DNA of 64,000 nucleotides from Desmodus rotundus (taxonomy: Eukaryota; Chordata; Mammalia; Chiroptera; Phyllostomidae), in contig NC_071398.1 in NCBI RefSeq assembly GCF_022682495.2, positions 28,027,426 to 28,091,425 of the forward strand, written 5' to 3'. Below are positions 58,840-64,000 of this stretch, one piece after another (position 1 is the stretch's first letter; every line of letters starts with the position of its first letter). Made by a program: the position numbers and the translations under genes. The notes under the pieces were generated by a model. The model was not told where the DNA came from and made no database searches. It worked only from the letters and a program-made list of their open reading frames with translations.

Positions 58840-59175
58840 TATAATACTAAATGTTTGGAGCACAGTCTGCTATTAACAGACAGAAACTTGGACTTTTAAA
58901 TGATTTAAAAATAAAGAGATGGATCAAGTGATTCCAGCCAAATACAACGAAGCAAATAAAGAAAGTAGGAGTGGCAATATTTTCTGTCTTATGAAGTGGA
59001 ATTGAAGGTTAAGCATACTGAATGGAACAACACAGTTAATTATGCAGTGAGACAAAAGTATCATATCTATGAAGATATGAAAACTAACTCTATATGCACC
59101 AAACAACATAGCAGCTAAATATATAAAACAATTCCCCCCAAAATGTAGAAATGCAAGAACTTGATGGTTATTTAG
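58840..59175 (+). repeat. Old L1 ORF2 fragment
   Basis: Sense blocks such as 'aacagacagaaacttggact', 'ataaagagatggatcaagtg' and 'ctctatatgcaccaaacaac' match the endonuclease/reverse transcriptase region of old mammalian L1. It is degenerate, with stops in all frames. Confidence 0.6.
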
Positions 59176-60070
59176 TAGTAACATAAAGCTGCCTTTCACT
59201 ATGTGTTAGGTTCTTTAAAAATACCATCTCTAGGTTTTGTTATCCCCATCTTACAGAAAAGGAAAGTAAGGCTCCAAATAACCTGCCCCAACTCACACAA
59301 GCTAGTACGTGGCAGAGGTGAGATGCCAGTGAAGGTGTGTCTTGCCTTGGGCTCTGTTCATTCCGTGCTCTGTTCTGCCTTGCTCGAATGTACCTGCACA
59401 CATAATTACACCGATGTGAACAGGCACGTGGGTGAAAAGCTGTGCGAAGTCTTTAACTAACTCATTCCCTTGAGTTTTGAGGTTTTGGAACCACAGTGCC
59501 CATGACAGGGCCTGGCACACAACAAGTGTTCAATTAACATTTGTAGAAAGAATAAATAAATGAAGATACTACAGCAGTCAATGCTTAAACACTCTTCAGA
59601 AAGTAAAAGAAGGAAGGAAGAAAGGGAGAAAGGAAAAGAGAAGAGAGACAGGCGGGGGGAAGAAGGAAGGAGGGAAAGAAGAAAGCCACCTCCGTTACAG
59701 AGGTTCTTTTCTGGCTCTGGTTTCTAGGTCACTCTGTGTTCTGGGAAATGATGATGTCTTTTGGAAAATGTCTGTTTAGCTAAGAGATTTATTTTGGGAG
59801 AGTTGTCTCCAGATCTTCGAAGGGCCTAATAGTGCTGCGGTCCTTGCCTGCTCACCCAGAGTCCATTACTTGGCAGACCCCTCACTCTGTGGTGAGCTGC
59901 AGGCAGGGGAAGCATCAGGGTGTAGCCCAAAGAGCAAAGTCTGGGTCAGAAGACACGAGTTCAAGCCCCACCTGTGACATTTACCGGTTGGAGGATGGTA
60001 GGCAAGTCCCGTCTCCGCCAAACCTCAGTTTTCATATCTGTCCTTCCTGTCTCCCTTGGTGGCTGGATTA

Positions 60071-60252
60071 ATTTTCATAATTGTATATGCATCAGAATCG
60101 CCTGTAGGGCTTGTTCAAACAGATTTCCAGGCCCCACCCTCAGCATTTCCGACTTAGTGGGTCTGGGGTAGAGCCAGAGCATCCCAGTTTCCCACGAGGT
60201 CCCGGTGACCCTCACACTGCTGGTCTGGGACTGCACTCTGAGGACCACTGGC
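60071..60252 (-). repeat. MER5-like hAT-Charlie element
   Basis: Antisense MER5 order is visible: 'gcatcagaatcgcctgtagg', 'cagatttccaggccccaccc', 'agtgggtctggggtagagcc' and 'actctgaggaccactgg'. Confidence 0.65.
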
Positions 60253-60454
60253 CTAGAGATGGCGGTTCCTTGAGAATTTTCAGCAATGGCGATAGTGACA
60301 GTGATGATTATGGTGGTGGTATTTGTTTTGTTAACTAACATCCCCTGAGCACTTACCGTGTACAAGCCTGCATTCAGCTGCTGATCTTACCTAATCTTCA
60401 CAAGAGCCCTTTTATGTCGTGTGTAGCTTGCTGGCTCTGGGTGGCAGTTGGGGC

Positions 60455-60665
60455 TCTGTTCTTTGCCAGCTGAGTGATTTTGGGCAGGCCACTTAACCTC
60501 CCTGAACTTCAGTTGGCCCGTTTGTTAAGAGGGGATAGTAATAATACCTGTGTTGCAGGGTTATTGGGAGATTACTGTATCAATGCATGCGGGACGCTTA
60601 GAACAGGGCCTGCCTTAGTAATGCTCAAAGCGTTGGCTCTGATGATCCCCACTTTATACTAGAAA
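60455..60665 (+). repeat. MIR SINE
   Basis: Forward order is visible: 'ctgagtgattttgggcaggc', 'cacttaacctccctgaactt', 'agtaataatacctgtgttgc' and 'cttagaacagggcctgcctt'. A Ves SINE follows directly. Confidence 0.8.
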
Positions 60666-60672
60666 ATAGCTG

Positions 60673-60875
60673 CCCTGGCTGGTGTGGCTCAGTGGGTTGA
60701 GTGCCGGCCTGCAAACCAAAAGGCTGTCATTCGATTCCCAGGCAGGGCACAGGCCTGGGTTATGGGCTGGGTTTCCAGTTGGGGGCGTGCGAGAGGCAGC
60801 TGATTCTCTCCCATTCTTTCTCCCTCCCTTCCTCTGCCTCTAAAAACAGATAAGTAAAATCTTTAAAAAGAAAGA
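60673..60875 (+). mobile_element. Ves-type SINE (bat)
   Basis: The head 'ccctggctggtgtggctcag' is followed by 'tgggttgagtgccggcctgc' and a clear B-box-like 'cattcgattcccaggcaggg'. A CT-rich body and an A-rich tail follow. This is close to the typical bat Ves layout. Confidence 0.9.
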
Positions 60876-61660
60876 AAATAGAGACCCTGGGCTTTAAAGT
60901 AGTGATCCAAGGCCACATGGGCAACAAGGGGCGGAGGCAGGAGGGGTTTCCAGCCTCACTGAGACCAGATCTCTGCTGATAACAGTCAATAATAAACATT
61001 GCATTGTGTGGGGCCTGAGAAGAGAAAACGTACCCCCTGCAGCTGTGTGGAGGCTCTGTGAGAAGAGAGGTGTGGGAGGAGGAGGGGATGAGAGGGAAGG
61101 AAAAAGCTCACAAGCTAGCAGGGTTGAAGATGTGGGCGTTGATAAGGGATGAACACTGGGCCCACCCTGGGAGAGAGATCGGTGGGGTGTGAGGTTTGCG
61201 CAGGCATGGCCCGTGGCTTGATGTTATCACAGAAAACTGTGCCACTGGCATCCAGAAATGTTCTGGGAGCGGCAGACAAAGGACTGTCACAGAGGGTGCA
61301 GCACCAGTGGTCACGCCCCTTGGCAACAGCTAGCCAGGGGTGTGTGGCTCCCTGGGCTGGGGCTGAGGGGGCTCCTGTGCTCTGCACTAAACCCCGGGAA
61401 GTTCTCGCTGACCCTCCAGGCTCCCAGAGTCCTGCCTGCGACTCCGGGCCTCGCAGACCCCTTGGAGGCCACTTCAGGCTCAGGGGCCCTGCCCTCATCT
61501 GCTTTTTTGTTGAAGAAGATGAGATGTGTTAATGCAGGATTTAAAAAACTGACCTTCAGGTAAATCAGTCATGGAATCAGTCAAGAAATCCGGTTCTCCG
61601 AATGCTATGAATGGGTGAGCTGGCTCTGAGCTGGCTCTGAGGCTCTCCACCTTTTTAAAA

Positions 61661-61822
61661 AATTTTAAAGATTTTATTTATTTATTTTTAGTGCAGGGGA
61701 AGGGAGGGAGAAAGAAGGAGGGAAGTGTCCATCTGTTGCCTGTCATACTCGCCCCGACCAGGACCAAACCCACGACCTTTTGCCTTGCGGGACGATGCCT
61801 AACCGGACACACAGGCCAGGGC
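61661..61822 (-). mobile_element. Ves-type SINE (bat) with perfect 15-bp target-site duplication
   Basis: The minus strand starts 'gccctggcctgtgtgtccgg' and ends in an A/T-rich tail. The duplicate GAGGCTCTCCACCTT is exact at 61639-61653 and 61824-61838. The perfect duplication suggests a comparatively recent insertion. Confidence 0.9.
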
Positions 61823-62424
61823 AGAGGCTCTCCACCTTCTTAACAGCAGTGTTCACTTTCCAGGGAACGGGCAGGGAGTGCAGTCTTCTGCTATGAAGCA
61901 TTTTTCTTCTTGTGCAAAATCAGCAACTTCCTGGAATGGCCCTGTGTGTGAAGGCCAAGGCCATAGCCGAAGGGCATAACTGGAGGGCTTGTCCCTTGAG
62001 AGGGCCCGTTGCAGCTCTTGAATGGGCTGCAAGTTCTGAGCGGTAACACACTCAGTGATAGTTCAAATTTTCGGAGAGCCCACTTTCTTCCATTTTCTCA
62101 TGTCTGGTGTTAGGACCCTGCTACATGAGTTGCTTGTCCCATTCAAAGGGTCATTCAAGGTACATCTTCCAAACACAGAGTGGCCAGAGACAGTGGTAAG
62201 GACAGGGGGACAAAGGAACTTGGAGGGCTATGCCAGGGGGACAGAAGCTGGCTCACCACTTTTGGGGGTGCACTGGTTACTTCTAGAAAACATTCCTCTC
62301 TAGCCTTAGGTATAGCATTCTCTGTCTCCCTCTCCCTCCCTCCCTCTCTTCCTGTCTCTTCACCTCTCTCTTACTGTGGGAAACTATGCACACCATGAAA
62401 CTCCCCTCTGTACCATGTTTAGGC

Positions 62425-62620
62425 GCACAGGTTCAGTAGTGTTGTGTACATTCCCATCGTGGGTACCGGGTCTCTGGTTTTTCATCTCGCAGATCTGAAA
62501 CTCCGCCCCCATGGAACAGCCACTCCCCGTGCCCCCTCCCCCACCCCTGTGATCTCCGTCCTGCTTTCTGTTTCTGGGAAGTCCACTCCTCTCAATCCCT
62601 CCTGTGAGTGGAATCCTACA
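62425..62620 (-). repeat. Old L1 3' fragment
   Basis: Antisense L1M blocks are present: 'caggttcagtagtgttgtgt', 'ttttcatctcgcagatctga', 'ctttctgtttctgggaagtc' and 'gagtggaatcctacag'. Confidence 0.65.
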
Positions 62621-63689
62621 GGACTTGTCTCCTTCCTCCCTCTCTCACTCTCTTCATGAAGGAGGTGCTAGCTTCGTTAGCCACCGTTGGGAGCTTAGTT
62701 GCCCCGCAGGTGATCACTGGGTGATTACTATGCAGAGGGGTGACATGAAGAGGTAGCAAAGCCCAGACCCGCCCTCCTGCTGAGTGACCCATGCCTTGGC
62801 GATGGATGTTTCGGTTTTCCCAGCCAGGACATGGTTGGCAGAGGCCTCTGTCCCACGTTCCATGTGCCACACAGGATGACACGAAGGACAGCTAACCTGC
62901 CCCATCTCCCCTGTCCACCCTCGACACACATGGAGCCCACCGGCAGAGCCCCTGTGATGGCCACAGGTCACTAGGTCGTGAGTGAAGGTGGGACCGGAGT
63001 CAGTCCTCCCGGCCTGGACGTATCGGGTCTGACTTTCATCTCTAAGTTGGCAAACTGCTGCGCTGGACTGAGCGGCTGGCTCGATGAGCTTGGCTGAGCC
63101 CATCATTAGGTGTCACGGGGCCATTCGGTGGGTGACTCTATTTTCTGTAAACAGGTATCCCCCCACTTTACAAATGTTCGTGTAACGTTTAAAATACTGA
63201 AACTTGAGCTTCAGCCCAGAGCAACTGAACTCGGTGGGGTTGGGAGGGGTAGGGGTAACTCGGCATTGTCATCAGATGCTGCAGGGGGCCGAGTCACCGT
63301 GAAGATGCGGACCCCTTGGCAAGGCTGGTGTGGGATTGTCGCGCAGGCCAGATGACAGGATCACAGAAGAGGCACGAGGGCGCTACCTCCCTGGGTCTGC
63401 ACCTTGAGTGCGCACCAGAGTCACAGGGCCCCTGTCGGGGAGACTCTGAACCTGTAGGCCAGGGTGGGGCCCCAGAGCCCACATCTTCAGCAAAAACCAG
63501 TCACCCCACCCCTGAATGAACTTGAGAAATGTTAATTCATTACCCTCAGACAACCCAACCCATTTTTCTATTGGATAAGTTAAGGCCCTAATGAATGTCT
63601 AACTCAAGGGTTTTATTACCCAGAAGTGGGACTACACGATGAATGGAGAAAACAGCACGCCCTGCCCCTGCTTGAAACCCAGCAGCTCC

Positions 63690-64000
63690 GCTGGCACCTA
63701 GAGTAAACTCAGACTCCGGCTGTGGTCTTCACAGCCCCACGTGACTGTCCCCTGCTCACCTCCCCCACTGCTCCTGCCACTTTTCTCTGACTCATCCTCC
63801 CCAGTCCTCTTTCTGTTCCTTGGACAGGGCCCCAGGGCCTTCGCACAAGCTGCTTCCTCGGCTTGAGATGCGCTGCCACCCGGACATATTCCCGTGGCTG
63901 TGGCTGGTTCCTTTTTGTAACTCAGATCTAAGTTCAAAAGAACGATCTTCCCTGATTAGCTGTTCTAACATTGCCCCTCCACTCAGAGATTTTACCTCAT
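63690..64000 (-). repeat. LINE L2 3' fragment (runs off the window)
   Basis: The antisense L2 3' order is visible: 'ctagagtaaactcagactcc', 'gctcctgccacttttctctg', 'gggccttcgcacaagctgct', 'actcagatctaagttcaaaa' and 'gatcttccctgattagctgt'. Confidence 0.75.

Larger units (their letters stand above)
57797..64000 (+). other. CRISPLD2: CRISPLD2 intron 13 (5' part; runs off the window)
   Basis: The intron holds an L1 ORF2 remnant (58840-59175), MIR pieces (about 59205-59320 reverse, 60455-60665 forward) and a MER5-like element (60071-60252). It also holds two Ves SINEs, GA-rich low complexity (59598-59690), an L1 3' piece (62425-62620) and an L2 (63690-64000). No exon encoding the rest of LCCL2 was recognised. 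Confidence 0.75.

Noticed and set aside
57797..64000. Search for CRISPLD2 exon 14 (second SSIC motif)
   Set aside because: No stretch with the expected codons behind a plausible acceptor was found. The exon most likely lies beyond the window.
1..64000. CRISPR array, tRNA/rRNA genes, or a prokaryote-like gene cluster
   Set aside because: No regularly spaced direct repeats and no cloverleaf with intact tRNA function were seen; tRNA-like parts belong to SINEs. The whole window behaves as mammalian gene and repeat DNA.

Overview
This window is vertebrate nuclear DNA from a placental mammal, most likely a bat. The one gene I recognise is split into short exons with GT/AG introns. The intergenic and intronic DNA is full of mammalian repeats (MIR, L2, old L1, MaLR LTRs, MER5 and MER20). 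At least five tRNA-derived SINEs of the bat Ves type, and L1/HAL1-type elements with a bat-style 3' end, point to Chiroptera. A hAT-type element at 49132-49322 resembles ones I recall from vespertilionid bats. The species cannot be fixed from this. No bacterial operon, CRISPR array, tRNA or rRNA gene was seen, and I found no undescribed multi-gene system.

The gene is CRISPLD2 (cysteine-rich secretory protein with LCCL domains 2, also called LGL1), on the + strand. A GC-box-rich CpG promoter lies at about 10436-10600, with a non-coding first exon ending at 10745. After an 18.1-kb first intron, coding exon 2 starts at ATG 28953. Twelve coding exons follow up to 57796 and give an open reading of 432 codons. 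The last ~62 codons (rest of the second LCCL domain and the stop) lie beyond base 64000. Every junction keeps the frame, and no stop or frameshift was seen. The protein reads as signal peptide, short pro-region with an RVRR motif, CAP/SCP domain, charged linker, LCCL1, and the first part of LCCL2.

Layout: 1-10435 is upstream intergenic DNA with MIR and MLT1 pieces and no supported gene. 10436-10745 is promoter and exon 1. 10746-28877 is intron 1, with old L1, L2, MER5A, a Ves SINE, a 2-kb HAL1 element, a MaLR LTR and a striking perfect hairpin. 28878-57796 holds exons 2-13. Its introns carry a TA-flanked inverted-repeat element, a paired AP-1 palindrome, a nested retrocopy/HAL1 insertion, a MaLR-in-L1 nest, an unexplained 170-bp inverted-repeat pair, and a MER20 abutting a hAT element. 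57797-64000 is the start of intron 13, with L1 ORF2 and 3' pieces, MER5, two Ves SINEs and an L2.

The most useful second looks are the nested retrocopy with a GGAA-type tail (39345-40740), the unidentified inverted-repeat pair (43411-43578 and 45668-45837), the perfect 18-bp hairpin (22501-22546), the palindromic mobile element next to exon 3, and the MER20 in intron 8. Repeat family names were assigned by recognition, not by a database search.
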